Below are positions 1-11,148 of a DNA stretch of 64,000 nt, in pieces. This stretch comes from Hysterium pulicare CBS 123377. Lineage: Eukaryota > Ascomycota > Dothideomycetes > Hysteriales > Hysteriaceae. The translations under genes were made by a program, and so were the position numbers. The DNA is taken from NCBI GenBank assembly GCA_000467715.1, contig AJFK01000713.1, positions 1-64,000 of the forward strand, read 5' to 3'. Within the stretch, counting starts at the first letter, position 1, and each line of letters opens with the position of its first letter. The notes under the pieces were generated by a model that saw nothing but the letters and a program-made list of their open reading frames with translations, did not search any database and was not told the DNA's origin.

Positions 1-118
1 TCCCTCTGCCTCCCTCTCCCTCTCTCCCTCCACAACTAAGTAGGCTCATTAAGTAGATTTATCAAGTAGGTTCATCTCGTCTCTCACTAAGTAGGCTCAA
101 AGTAGGTTTATCTCTCTC
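1..118. repeat. CT-rich tract plus short AAGTAGG tandem repeat
   Basis: The first 31 bases are almost pure C/T. From about base 38 a unit beginning AAGTAG recurs at 38, 51, 64, 89 and 100, the first three at an exact 13-base spacing. It is a degenerate minisatellite in non-coding DNA. From about 180 to 409 the sequence is A/T-rich with no supported gene; it is the 3' flank of the minus-strand glycosidase that follows. Confidence 0.6.
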
Positions 119-409
119 CATCTCTATAGCCTTTAGCCCTCGGCCTCAAAGGACTTAGAATTTTCCAACCTTTGTGTGTGGAGTAACAAATTAGATAGCT
201 GTGGTAGACTAGAGAATAATAAGCTATTATAACATAAAGATTCTTCATAAATATGCCTCTTTAATAATAAAACATTATAATTATTTACATAAATTACTGT
301 AAAAAAGACAAAAAAGGGGCCCTTATTTAATGTAGATGGTGATTATGATTGATTATACAAAAACAACTATGATTCATCGCGAACCGAAATCCGTAAGGTT
401 GGGTTCTAA

Positions 410-2419
410 TTAGTGACACCTAACAGCTTTAACAACCCTCTTGCCACCTTGCAAGACCTTGCTTTCATCCATCTCAACACCATCTATCTTAGTACTCTTG
501 CAACCCCACATAAGCTCTACCGTTCCCACCATCCATCCGGGCGTCGTAAACTCGGCCGTAAAATCAAACACACCTCCATCATTTCCAGACCCAACAGCCC
601 AATCCACTTTAAACTCTCCCATAGGTGACCAATACCCTGCTTTCACGTTCTTCAAAACCCCTGGCATCGGCCGAAACCTCCACTTCCTCCACCCCACAAT
701 CTCCAACCCCGCGACCTTAAAAGTCAATGCCTGCGTAGGCCCCGAACTCCATCCATGGCTAAGGCTAGTGTAGCTCGCGTCGTAATTGTAACCTGCCCTG
801 CTACGGTAATAAAGACTTCCATTAGCGGTGATGCCTTCGGCAAGCGTGCTCCCTGTCATGAGCGGAGAATCGAGGAGATAGCCCCAGGTGCGCTGCATGA
901 GCTGGAAGGCGAGGTCAGGCTGGCATGCGGTGAAATGAGCAAGGACTTCGATTCCGGAAACGAATGGAGAAATGGTGTCTGGAAGTTCGGGGGTGATTGG
1001 GCCAATGGCATTCCAATTCTTAGTAAGGGCGGAGCTGATAGCGCTTGCTTGGGTGGTGGAGGTGGTGAGGTTGAAAAGAAGCGCTAGAGCGTTGCCGTCT
1101 TGGGGATGGAGATGGGTGGTTTGGTTATCGCGATATAAGTTTGCTGATGGGTCCCAGAGGAGACTATTATAAGAAGTTTTTAAGTGAGCTGCTGCTACGC
1201 TCCACTGCTTTGCTTTAGAGAGAATGGTATTGTTCTTTGACCAGGATGATGCTAGGGAAGAAAAAGAAACGAGAGCATGGTAATCTAGAGCATTTAAGGC
1301 GCTGTTATAACCTCCACCTCCCTGACGGCCCCAATCGTTCGGTTGGGTTTGATTGTGCAGGCCGTGGTCGTTGTCCAAAGCGTCGAGGATGAAGTCAAGA
1401 CCCCGGGTAATGTTGTCCCAGTGTACATTAAGCCAGCCTTCATTTGAAGTGAAGATAGCGTACTCGTAGATCGATATCAAGCTCCAAGCATGATACGTAT
1501 CACTCATACTTCCGGATCTAAAGGATGCAGTATCCGGGCCGGCGAAGGGAAATCGACCAGTTGTACTATTCTGATAGTAGAAGAGTGTCTCGATCGCATT
1601 TTTGAATGCGGTCAAGCCGGAGGCTCCGAAGGCCAGGAAAGCAGTGACACCAGATAAGCCCATATCACCAGGCCAAACCGCGCGATCCCGCTTTGCTCCA
1701 TCGAGTAGAATAGGAGCAGCGACGCCGAGGGTAGAATTATAATCCCAACCTGGTTTCACCTGAGGAAGGAACCGGCCAGTATTCTGGGGCGCGATGTTAG
1801 TCTGCACGGTATAAGCTCCAGTATACCATGTTCGAACAAGGAGATCATCGTCCGGAGCGAAGAAGTAGCCAGAGTAATTTCGGAGGTTCGTCATATCAGG
1901 AGCAAAACCAATATCGCACGTGAGGTTGGAGATGACCGAATCTTCAAACGCATTGATGGTCAGGAAACGGAAGCCTCCTCGGAACCTATCCCGTGGCATG
2001 CTGTAGAAGGATGCATTGTCTGACAGGGTGACGTTTAAAGCTTTGTCGTAGTCTTCCGTCGGTACGGCTCCGGTATCATCTGAAATCGATCTGACGAAAG
2101 AAGGAGATTCTGCGAAGGCAAGGGATAGCTGAGGGTTATCTGTATTGACATCGGTGTTGGCGTTGAAGCTGATATAGCCTCCCACTTCAATGCCAAAATC
2201 GAGGCTCACTTGGCTTCCTCGCTTCAACGACAAGACATCACCATGCTCGTTTGCAAGAACGGAGACATGGCCAGAAGTCGCATGGATTGAAGCCGGTTGA
2301 ACTGTGCGTAATGGAGGGCTGACGATGTATTTCTCCCAAGGATCAGGCTCACTTGCTGTGGCGGTCGCGGGGATCAAGACGAAGCATGATAAATGCAGGA
2401 AGGTCACAACGCCTTTCAT
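410..2419 (-). CDS. Secreted alpha-L-rhamnosidase-like glycosidase (GH78 type)
   Basis: Single-exon gene of 669 aa, started at the first in-frame ATG (2419), which gives a clean signal peptide (MKGVVTFLHLSCFVLIPATA then ASE). The region around residue 245 carries DGAKRDRAVWPGDMGLSG, matching the conserved Asp/Arg/Trp-Gly-Asp block of the (alpha/alpha)6-barrel in fungal GH78-type enzymes; it sits after a beta-rich N-terminal part. Several N-glycosylation sequons (for example NVT, NST, NQT) fit secretion. GH78 enzymes release terminal rhamnose from plant glycosides or pectin, so the likely role is extracellular plant-polymer or glycoside breakdown. The family call comes from motif and fold layout; substrate is inferred. 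It may border the metabolite cluster next to it without belonging to it. Its C-terminus is normal for the class and the frame is undamaged. Confidence 0.8.
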   Translation of the reverse strand: MKGVVTFLHLSCFVLIPATATASEPDPWEKYIVSPPLRTVQPASIHATSGHVSVLANEHGDVLSLKRGSQVSLDFGIEVGGYISFNANTDVNTDNPQLSLAFAESPSFVRSISDDTGAVPTEDYDKALNVTLSDNASFYSMPRDRFRGGFRFLTINAFEDSVISNLTCDIGFAPDMTNLRNYSGYFFAPDDDLLVRTWYTGAYTVQTNIAPQNTGRFLPQVKPGWDYNSTLGVAAPILLDGAKRDRAVWPGDMGLSGVTAFLAFGASGLTAFKNAIETLFYYQNSTTGRFPFAGPDTASFRSGSMSDTYHAWSLISIYEYAIFTSNEGWLNVHWDNITRGLDFILDALDNDHGLHNQTQPNDWGRQGGGGYNSALNALDYHALVSFSSLASSWSKNNTILSKAKQWSVAAAHLKTSYNSLLWDPSANLYRDNQTTHLHPQDGNALALLFNLTTSTTQASAISSALTKNWNAIGPITPELPDTISPFVSGIEVLAHFTACQPDLAFQLMQRTWGYLLDSPLMTGSTLAEGITANGSLYYRSRAGYNYDASYTSLSHGWSSGPTQALTFKVAGLEIVGWRKWRFRPMPGVLKNVKAGYWSPMGEFKVDWAVGSGNDGGVFDFTAEFTTPGWMVGTVELMWGCKSTKIDGVEMDESKVLQGGKRVVKAVRCH

Positions 2420-3207
2420 CCTGCAGAGGGTTGGGAACAAGAGCCACAGTAAGAAAAAAGAAAAGCAAGTGGAATTGGCGCATAAGTAGTGAGCTTTAAA
2501 CAGCCCGCAACCAGGTGGTTGGGTCAGGTACGCTGTCGGTAGCAGATGTCCCGATGTAATTCTTGACCCGAGGCTATGGGGAAGTTTGACGTAGCTAGTG
2601 GCGGGGAACCGTCAACCATCTCGACCCCTTCAACGTTATAACACAAGACATCGTGACAGCATAGCCCTTCAAGTGCCGAGTTACGTAGGGGAAATACCTT
2701 CTCGTGGAACTAACTTGTAATATGGATGGTTCGGCGGTAATTAGCACGCCCGTTGAAGAAGAGTACTATCGAAAAATAGGAGTAGGGACCAGAGGAGGAC
2801 TTCAGAACAAGACAAGCCGGAACATGTTAGGCGTCTGTATCTTACAAGCTAACTCAGCAGAGGTTCTGTCCGCCATATATGTATTTGAACCAACTAGATG
2901 AGGACCATCCGCGATCAAAAATCGTCGTTCTCGGAGACATCTTCATGGTGAAGATCCTAAATGCTGGGAATGGAGATACATGTCAAATTGGCAATGGCGT
3001 CGTCCTCCTTAACCATCAGCCCTTCTCGTTAGACAGACGCAGAGATTTATGGAAGAATAGAGCTTTTGAAATCAATCTGTATTACATGTGTACGTTGTTC
3101 TACAAGAAAATCATGCACCAGAAGAAAGCATCCATGTCCGTACACCAGATCGCACATCAGCCGCCACACTCAACCACAAAGCGCCTCGCCTCTTTAGCCG
3201 CCTCTCT
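2420..3207. other. Intergenic: promoter side of the glycosidase
   Basis: No supported gene. It holds the 5' flank of the minus-strand glycosidase and the 3' flank of the broken PKS-like gene. Plus-strand open stretches here lack family features and codon order. Confidence 0.6.
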
Positions 3208-6200
3208 TTATAGGTCTAGGGAAGAAAATATCCTCTTCAAATCCCGAAAGAGCATGATATACTCCGCCACCATACCATCAAGCCCTGCCTGTCTCGCCCT
3301 GTCCACCCACTCCTGCAACCCTAACTCCTCAATCCGCGTCACCATCTCCCTCTCCAGATGATCCCGGAACCCATCAACCGGCATAACGACTTCTCCTGAT
3401 TGATGTGCATACTTCACAGTAGCGCCTTCCGTTGACTCCCAGTGATCCTGTATTGCAGCCACGATACTCCCCAAGACCTGTTCGACAGAGCAAAAATCCA
3501 GGAATCCATGGACTTTTTCGAGGATGGGTGTCGCTTTGAGTAATCGAGAGTACTTGACGATGTTATTCGTGATGTCAAGCGGCGGGAAGTCGTCACCCGT
3601 GATATCTGAGGGCCTATGAATCCATAATGGTAAGTTGTACTCCTGGGATGCTTTCGCAAGGATCTTTTCGCTTGTCCATTTAGAAGCAAGGTATGCTTTT
3701 GATCCATCCCGGGGTGGCGTTTCGATGACAGAAGTCTCTCTAAATTTTTCCTTGTCTGTGAAACGAGCGACTCCGGCGGTGGAGATGTAGTGGAACGGAA
3801 GCCTACGTGGTAAAGCGAGTCGAATGAGATCCTTCGTAGACCCAACGTTAGCGGGCTTCAGACTCTGATATGATTTCAAGAATGATACGTCTGCTCCGTT
3901 GTGGATCACGACATCGGCCTCGTTAAAGACATGACTTGCAGCTGCTTCCGAGAGCCCCAGTAGTGGAAGAGTGAGATCGCCCCTGTGCATTTTGATCCTG
4001 CTGGAGCTCGGGAGGGCCTTCTGCTTTTCGGCCGAGCGTATTGCGATGTAGTGGATTCGATCAATTGTTTGGTTCTCCAGAAGCCGACCAACCATAGCTC
4101 TCCCGAGAAAGCCCGTGGCGCCTGTCATGACAACCACGCGTGCGCCCCTGGTAGCTTGTCGGATATCGGAAGATCCCTTACATGCCACTAAGATTATGGG
4201 CGCTATCGACGTTTCTTTCTCCCACTCAATGGCGACTCCCTGTTCTATGATGGGACAGGAACTTTTAATGTGGATTGCCATTTCCCCAAGGGTACTGGAT
4301 CCGAACAGCTTGATCAGAGGAACGAAGATACCCGTCTTGTTCGTGATCTTGGACTGGAGGGTGACGAGTAATAAAGAGCTACCACCGACGTGGAAGAAGT
4401 CCGTCCTCGATTCCAAATGAGCCTTCTTGGATGAGTCCTTGAACAGAATCTCCTCCCATAACTCCTTCATTTTGATTTCGGCAGGAGTCAGTGGGGGATC
4501 ATTCGTAGGGGCTTCGCGGCAAAGTCGACCGAGCTTTCAAACATTTTCCAAACATATCCTAAAGTATCAGATAGTGCTTTAACATCGCTCTTCCCACGAT
4601 TGAAGGTTCCGGTGTACGGAATAGAAATACCGAGAGCACTCTGGATGGTCTGGGAAGTAGGACCTTTTAGCGCTGGATGCGGCCCAACCTCGATAGCGAT
4701 ATCGAAACCCGTCTCGTGAAAAGCTTCTTCAATTTCTTGCGAGAACAAAACTGGTTCGATCATGTTATCATTCCAATGATCAGCTTCCAGGTGGTCCCTT
4801 GGGCGTTACCTTCCGGCCAAGGACACTAGAGAACCAAGCAACGGTCCTTTCTGGGGGATGTTTCATCTGGATGTTTGACGAGCGCAGAGACTTCAAGTAA
4901 GGATTCGAACTCCGAAGCATATGGTGAGAATGATACGCTTTATCGACCCTCAAAAGCCGCACAAACTTCTTTTGTTCAACAAGCATAGCCTTTACTTCGC
5001 GTATAGCATCCTCATTGCCCGATAAGGTGAAGCTGGAAGGGGAATTGCTTGCCGCCACAGAAACACGATCCTTGAGGTTTGAGACCCCCGTGAGCTCCTT
5101 CGCCTCCTGGAGTATAGTTCCCACTGCCAGCATGGCTCCTCTCTCACCGCTAGACCCAGAAGCTAGTTCTAGGTAGAAGTCTCGATAGTATGCAATTACA
5201 ATAGCATCTTCAATGTGTTCCAGATAGCCAGCGGCGTAAGCGGCTGCGATTTCGCCCGAGGAATGGCCCACAACAGCGTTGAATATAATCCCAGCAGTAC
5301 GTAAGAGCTCGACAATCAAGAGCTGAACTGCTGTGCATAGAGGCTGCGACAATGCGGCTTCATTAACACGTGACGTAGAAACATCGGCAATCAATTCGGT
5401 TGCAATTGAAAAGTGCGAACGGTCAGCCGGAGGAAGTTACTTCTTGGCTTGGCTGATATTGCTCGAGTATTGCGTGGGCATTCGCTCCGCCAAAACCAAG
5501 GCTGTTTACGCTGACCCTGCGAGGGCCACCATGAGTTTCTGGCCATGGCAATGCTTTTATCGGAATCTCAGGGCCGCCATAAAATGGAGCAACTGCGGGA
5601 TTGGGCTTTTGGAATAGGAGATTCGGTGGTACGACGCCATGCTGTAAAGCGAGAGACGCTTTCAAGATAACAGCGAGCCCGGCGGTACCCTCGGTGTGGC
5701 CGATGACGGTCTTGATAGACCCGTCGTAGAGAGTTTGGTGGTTATTCGCATCGGGATGGAAGAATGAAGTGCTGATGGCCTCCGCTTCGATCGGGTCGCC
5801 AGCAGCCATGCCAGTGCCATGAGCCTCGAAGTACTGAGGTCGATCGCTCGACTGAGTTAGATCCAGCCCGGCCTTGGCGCAAGTGCTCCGGATCAATTCA
5901 GCCTGGGCCTCGGACGATGGCATCGTGATCCCTTTCGTTCGACCATCTTGATTGATGCCTGTTTCGCGAATCACACATTCAATATCGTCTCTGTCAGCCA
6001 GTGCAGCATTTAATGTTTTTAATACCACTGCTGCCACGCCGTCACCTCTAGCATACCCGTTCGCATCGGCATCCCACATGCGGCATTTACTGTCAGGGGA
6101 CAACATCTTTAGCTTGCTCTCTGCCATGTAAGGCTCTGGTCCTAAGATGGGATTCGATCCTGCTGCTACTGCAACCCGAGATTCAACCGGCCCTTAGAGA

Positions 6201-6860
6201 CTGGACAGCTTGATGTACAGCAATCAGGCTGGACAAGCATGCCGTGTCAATGGTCATAGAGGGGCCGTGCCAGTCAAAGAAAGAGGAGATGCGGTTCGAC
6301 AGAACACTTCTCGCCGTTCTTGTTGGAACATATGTTGGGTATTGATTGGGGTCTCGGTTCACGACGTCGGCTTAGTCTCCAGTCATCACCCCAGCGTAGA
6401 CAGCCGTCTGGGATCCCTGAAGAGCGGAAATTAACAGTCCAGCGGATTCAACGGCTTCATATACCGTTTCAAGAAGAATTCGTTGCTGAGGGTCCGTAGA
6501 ATTTGCCTCAACTAGTTTAATTCCGAAGAATTGAGCATCGAAATACCGATGGTCTTCCGATAGGATATAACTCTTGCGGACGATGCTTGTTCCATGATGC
6601 TGGCCATCGGGATGATAAAAACTGGATGGATCGAATCGAGACTCGGGCGGGATTTGACTCTCTACTTGCCTCGCAGACTTCGGTGATTTGAAAAGATAGT
6701 GAACTTCTTGTGTGCACATTGGAACCATCACGAACCTTGGAAGTTGTTCATAATCCAGCCAGCACGAGACAACTTTAGTAACTACGGAGGTCTCGGCGTA
6801 CGGAGATACGGTGCGGGAAGGGGGTTCACATGCGTGAGCATATTGAGTACTAGATTGCAC
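3208..6860 (-). pseudogene. Broken PKS / NRPS-like core biosynthesis gene (fossil)
   Basis: A relic of a reducing PKS or PKS-NRPS hybrid, read on the minus strand. Parts in order: ketosynthase (about 5.4-6.9 kb, with the substrate-loading motif RFDPSSFYHPDG, DPQQRILLE, an active-site DTAC block, the EAHGTG region and the [12 protein letters not shown] end), acyltransferase (about 4.5-5.4 kb, with the nucleophile motif GHSSGEIAAAYAAG), then a carrier protein (GGSSLL phosphopantetheine site) joined to a thioester-reductase Rossmann domain (TGATGFLGR) at 3.2-4.5 kb. Dehydratase, methyltransferase, enoyl- and ketoreductase, condensation and adenylation regions are not seen between acyltransferase and carrier. 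The gene is broken in several places (roughly four or more) and lacks most of its modules, so it cannot be a working synthase. The reductase end is still open. Domain identities are secure; the parent class (PKS-NRPS with reductive release) is inferred from the carrier-reductase linker type. Confidence 0.85.
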
Positions 6861-7442
6861 CTTCGTTTCTTGTTCTCTCCAGTGTTAGCCCGGCCAAAGA
6901 CTATCCAAAACGACAAGATTGCTGACTCTGACGAAGAGAATGGGCACCAATCGGGAAGGTATTCGGAAGCGACAAGAGTGGTAGCTACCTAGGTAAGCTC
7001 AGAGGAAATGGCAACAGAGCAGTTCTTCCTTTAACTCGGCGACCAATTAAATCGACGATGAAGGCAAATCGTTGGTCCTTCGCGAGTCCTATACGAAAAG
7101 GCAAGGCCTGAGATTGATATGAAGGAAGACTGACGTCAGGTGTATGACTAAGGGTCTAAAATCGGAGCTTTTCGCGTCAAAGGAAGACCATTTGAGCTAT
7201 CTCAACTCTGAAGAATGCCGTCCGATGTGGTATTTGGTCGTCGAAGGGTTTCAGCAATCACACTACTCTCGGGAGGCCGTGGTCGATACGGCCGTATGGA
7301 GAATCATCAAATCGAAGTCTTCACGCAAAGCCAATGAGTCGAGATGTTGAAGACACTTCCATCAGACTTGATAGACATCTAGCCTTCTACCTATATCCTC
7401 CCAATAACGTGTTCCGCGCCTACCTTCTCAGGCCATACATTT
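6861..7442. other. Intergenic: between the relic core and the GMC gene
   Basis: Former 5' flank of the broken PKS-like gene and 3' flank of the GMC oxidoreductase. Nothing coding is supported. It contains one copy of the palindrome TACCTAGGTA at 6986-6995. Confidence 0.55.
6986..6995. repeat. TACCTAGGTA palindrome, copy 1
   Basis: Exact 10-base inverted repeat, found again at 38023 and 62891, always between genes. Function unknown. Confidence 0.5.
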
Positions 7443-9361
7443 CTAAGGTCTCCCTAGAATGTCTTCCGTAGCTTTCATGCTAAGCATCATGGTTGGCAAC
7501 ACGGGAAATGCCCCTGGTACCTTAGGATACGAGCTAGCATCTACCACCCTGAGTCCAGTCACTCCTCTCACTCTAAACTTCGAGTCCAGCACCGCCATCT
7601 TATCACCATCGGCGCCAATCGCACAAGTGCTTGTCGCGTGATGGCTATATGTCTGCTCCTTCAGATACGTCAGTTGCTCAGCATCGGTACAGTTTTTCGG
7701 CGATGGGCAAGGATGCTGTTCTTTGAAAGGCGCGAGACCTGCAGGCACCTTGGAGAGAGCAGAACGTATCCATTTGGCGCCTTGGAGAAGGGCGCCGAGG
7801 TCTTCGTCTCCTCCGTCCTGGAAAAAGCGGAAGTTAATATCAGGAACATCGCGTGGGTCCGCAGAGCGAAGAAGCACGCTCCCTGCTTGCGATCGAGGAT
7901 TCATGTGAACCATGGCACATTCATATTGCGTGGGGCCAAAAGATTCCGGATATCTGGCATAATTTAGTCACTCCTGGCTCCGAGTGAAGAATCGTAGAGA
8001 AAAGACAGAACTCACCCTGGGTAGAAACCGTCAAAGGAGAAAGATCCGCACCACATGTAAATGTCTCGGATCTTCGCCAAAGAAGTCTTAAGGAAGACGG
8101 GAAATACTCCACCGGGCTGTACTGCACGTGCTGCCAGACTTAGCAGGCCCCCTTCGTAGTTGTCCGCGAGCCGCTGGCCTACACCAGGAAGGTCAACCAC
8201 AACATGGATGCCGAATTTCTTGAGTTCGTCTGCGGGGCCGATTCCAGAAAGCTTCAGAAGTTGCGGAGAGTTGAAAGCCCCACCAGAAATGATAATTTCC
8301 TTCGAGGCAAAGACCCGGCCCAAAGTGCCCTTGTCGCTCGCATTGTAGCGAGGATCAGCGCTGTACATGCTCTTTCCATGGAGATACTCAACGCCAATAG
8401 CTTTTGGAGTAACACTGCTGTTGTCAAAAATGATTTTGGTAGCCAGGCTGTTCAGTTGAAGGGTGAGCGGGTGCTTGTTCTCCCTGACTGTAGCGCGGAC
8501 GTAGTAACCAGGAGAAGATCGTTTTCCATCTGGATCGATGTGGCTCACGCCCCCAAAGACCCCGGTCAATTGGTCTCGGTCCGGTTGATCTCCATTCATA
8601 TCTCTGGTCGCAAACATGGCCATATCACTGACCGAACCGTTGCTGCCTAAGGATTGAGCCATAATACGCATGATGGTGTCCTGATCAGAGCTATTCTGCT
8701 GCGGTGAATTTGCTCCAGGGTTTGTCAATCCAGGATCTTGCACTTGCATAGTCATATCAAGCCAGCCATTAAATCCATGTTTGGTGGTACTACCGTTCGG
8801 TAGGTAATGAACGCGTTCTAAGTTGATCATATGCTTGCGCATAGTTTTAGCTTCCCACGAAACGTCTCCGGTTATTTCAGCAATAGCGTTCCAGTCAGCA
8901 TCGTCAGGGTTCATCGTGAGACAACCGTTGTGCATTGCGCAGCCGCCGAGAGTTCCAGCGCGAGGGTAGTAAATTCCGAGTTGCTTTGAGCCTTCTGGAG
9001 GGGTTGTGCCGACGTAGAAGCCACCGTCAGGTTTGCGCCACGTCATTCTCAGATATCTTGACTCCCGTGCAGGATCTTCGGAATGCTTAACATAAAAATC
9101 CCATCGTGTAGCTGGGTCATTTCCCGCCAAATTAAAGTTCATTGCCTGAGAAACGTTGACATTCTCAGTTTGATCATCTCCAGCTTCAAGCAGCAGCACA
9201 GAATGCCCAGCTCTTGCGAGATTAGCGGCCAATGGTCCGCCCCCAGGACCTGAACCTATAACAATGTATTCATAGGTCTTGTTTTCAAAGGGTGCTCCCC
9301 TTGTGAGCGTGAGAAGTGTGAGGTAGAGGAGACTAGACGCCAAGGAAAAGATCGGCGACAT
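7443..9361 (-). CDS. Secreted GMC-family FAD oxidoreductase
   Basis: Two exons (9361-8016 and 7953-7443) joined across a 62-nt intron with GTGAGT donor and CCAG acceptor; the join keeps frame and gives 618 aa. The N-terminus is a signal peptide (hydrophobic run to about TRGAP). The FAD ADP-binding fold follows as GSGPGGGPLAANLARAG near residue 35, and the second GMC signature is GGAFNSPQLLKLSGIGP near residue 350. The active-site histidine sits in SHHATSTCAIG, and the C-terminal FAD/substrate loop is VPGAFPVLPTMM. GMC enzymes oxidise alcohols, sugars or polyketide intermediates with oxygen or another acceptor; the VPGAFPVLPT type is common in fungal metabolite clusters. It lies head-to-tail after the broken core gene, so it is a likely tailoring enzyme of that cluster. 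The substrate cannot be read from sequence. Confidence 0.9.
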
Positions 9362-11148
9362 GATGGAGAGGTGCTCGAACAGCTATGGACATAACGAACG
9401 ATTCTGGCGCTCCACCTACAGTTTTATAGAGTACTCATACGTTGAAGTGTTCTCGATTGGAAACCGTTTATCGATCTCATTTGACATTGATTTAGGGCTG
9501 AAGAGATGAGGGGAAGGCCGCCAATGGGAGGCGAATGTCGATATAGAACCCGTAATTATGATAGTACCGTAACCATGGTGTGGGGCAATGAGCTGCAGCC
9601 ATGAAGTGATCAGAGAATACATGAAACAAGATATTTACAGCTTCCCGAACAGGTAAGGGCATCTTACCTAACAGGCAAGTTTCTTGTAGCTGATTGTGCT
9701 GCATATGAGGCTCGTCTATATGGCTGTTTCATTCTAGCCAATAAAAAGCCACAACCAATTAAGATGTCACAACTGACCACCTGCCAGCATTAGTATTACA
9801 TTCAGGTACAGTAATTATGCAAGGCGGATTCGCTAGATTGAAGGTAAGTGACGGATCACTAGGGTTCGGGAGCGCTGGCCAAATTCATTCATGCAGATAC
9901 TACCAAGTCGACAAATGAATGTGGAGGTCGAGTTGAAAAACAGACAATGACGGTCTTTGCGGGGAACAGCTGTTTCTTGCTGCGAGCAAGCCTTCGACGC
10001 GAATATTTGCATGGCGTGAACATCCATATTCATACGCCTATTAGAATCTACAATCAACCACAAAAGGGCTTTTGACTAGCACAATATGATACGTTCTTCA
10101 CGAGTTCGCAAATCGATGCTTCTCAAGGATGGATGTGGGGCATTTTTCCGTGCGGTCCGTCGGCCTCAAAAGGATCATGAAAAGCTTAGATTGCCCAGTT
10201 CATTGCTTTCCGGGTACACACCGTCCCATTTCTGCCGGATTCAAGAGTAATCTTGATCGTACTCGGTGCCGCGCTGATGTGTTGCTCGGGACCACTGAAT
10301 GGAAGGACAAATCCTTTTACTCTTGGCGAGTTTCCGGGTCCACGTTCGACGTCTTGCATATTGCCAAAAAGAGTCTAATCAACTGTACTGCAGGGAGATC
10401 TCTGGGCATCGGTTGAATTGGAAAATAGATTAAAAACCCCCAGTGCAGGCTAAACGAGAGCCGGAATAGCGGGAATCAACAGGGTGAGTCCTCGTGTAGC
10501 TCATTGTTCAGTTGCAGGAATGAATGAGCTGTAGAATGATGGAAAACTCCTTCGAGGCAGTGAAGGCTTCGGCATTACAGTCCTGGTACGATGCAGCGCA
10601 CTGGTACATAGTTCCTCCGCTCCAGGTCCAATAAGTCTTGGCAGGCACGTGCCGTGAAACTGAATGCCACCAGCAACAGCTTTAAGGGACGATACCTGTT
10701 CAAACTGGAGTCTCAACCTATCTTTAACATCGTTAGAGCATTTTCAATACAAGTGCATGAAGTGTTAGTCAGTGAGAGTACATACGTCTAATCACGTGCC
10801 CTACCCCCTTTGCACTCGGCGTTTTCAGTGTTGAATTCAAAAAGATATATCATGTGAACAAGGCCCTGTGTACTACTTTTCAAGCGCCAGTGGATTCGCA
10901 GAGGGGGACGAATAGATGAGATGTCACGTCTCCGGAGAAGTGACCCCACATTCCCCAGATTTTCCTTTACATTTCTCCACTTTACTCCACAGTCTAGTAT
11001 CTTCAGTGTAATGCGCAATGACGTTATTTGTGTGGGCATACAATTGTAACTTTCAGCTTGAGTGGGGAATGGAAAATGCAACTCTATATCTTTAAGATAG
11101 CGTAGCTAGTAGTGACTGACGCAAATTAAATGCCCAAGAACGGCCGCT
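9362..11148. other. Long gene-poor divergent spacer
   Basis: About 1.8 kb between the minus-strand GMC gene and the plus-strand P450. It should hold both promoters. Open stretches here are short, unrelated to known families and look like chance. Confidence 0.55.

Noticed and set aside
4880-4900. tRNA-like TTCGAATCC-type box on the minus strand
   Set aside because: Lies inside the acyltransferase relic and no cloverleaf could be formed around it.
7144-7350. 68-codon plus-strand frame between the relic core and the GMC gene
   Set aside because: No family features, no splice partner, lies in the spacer; composition looks like chance.
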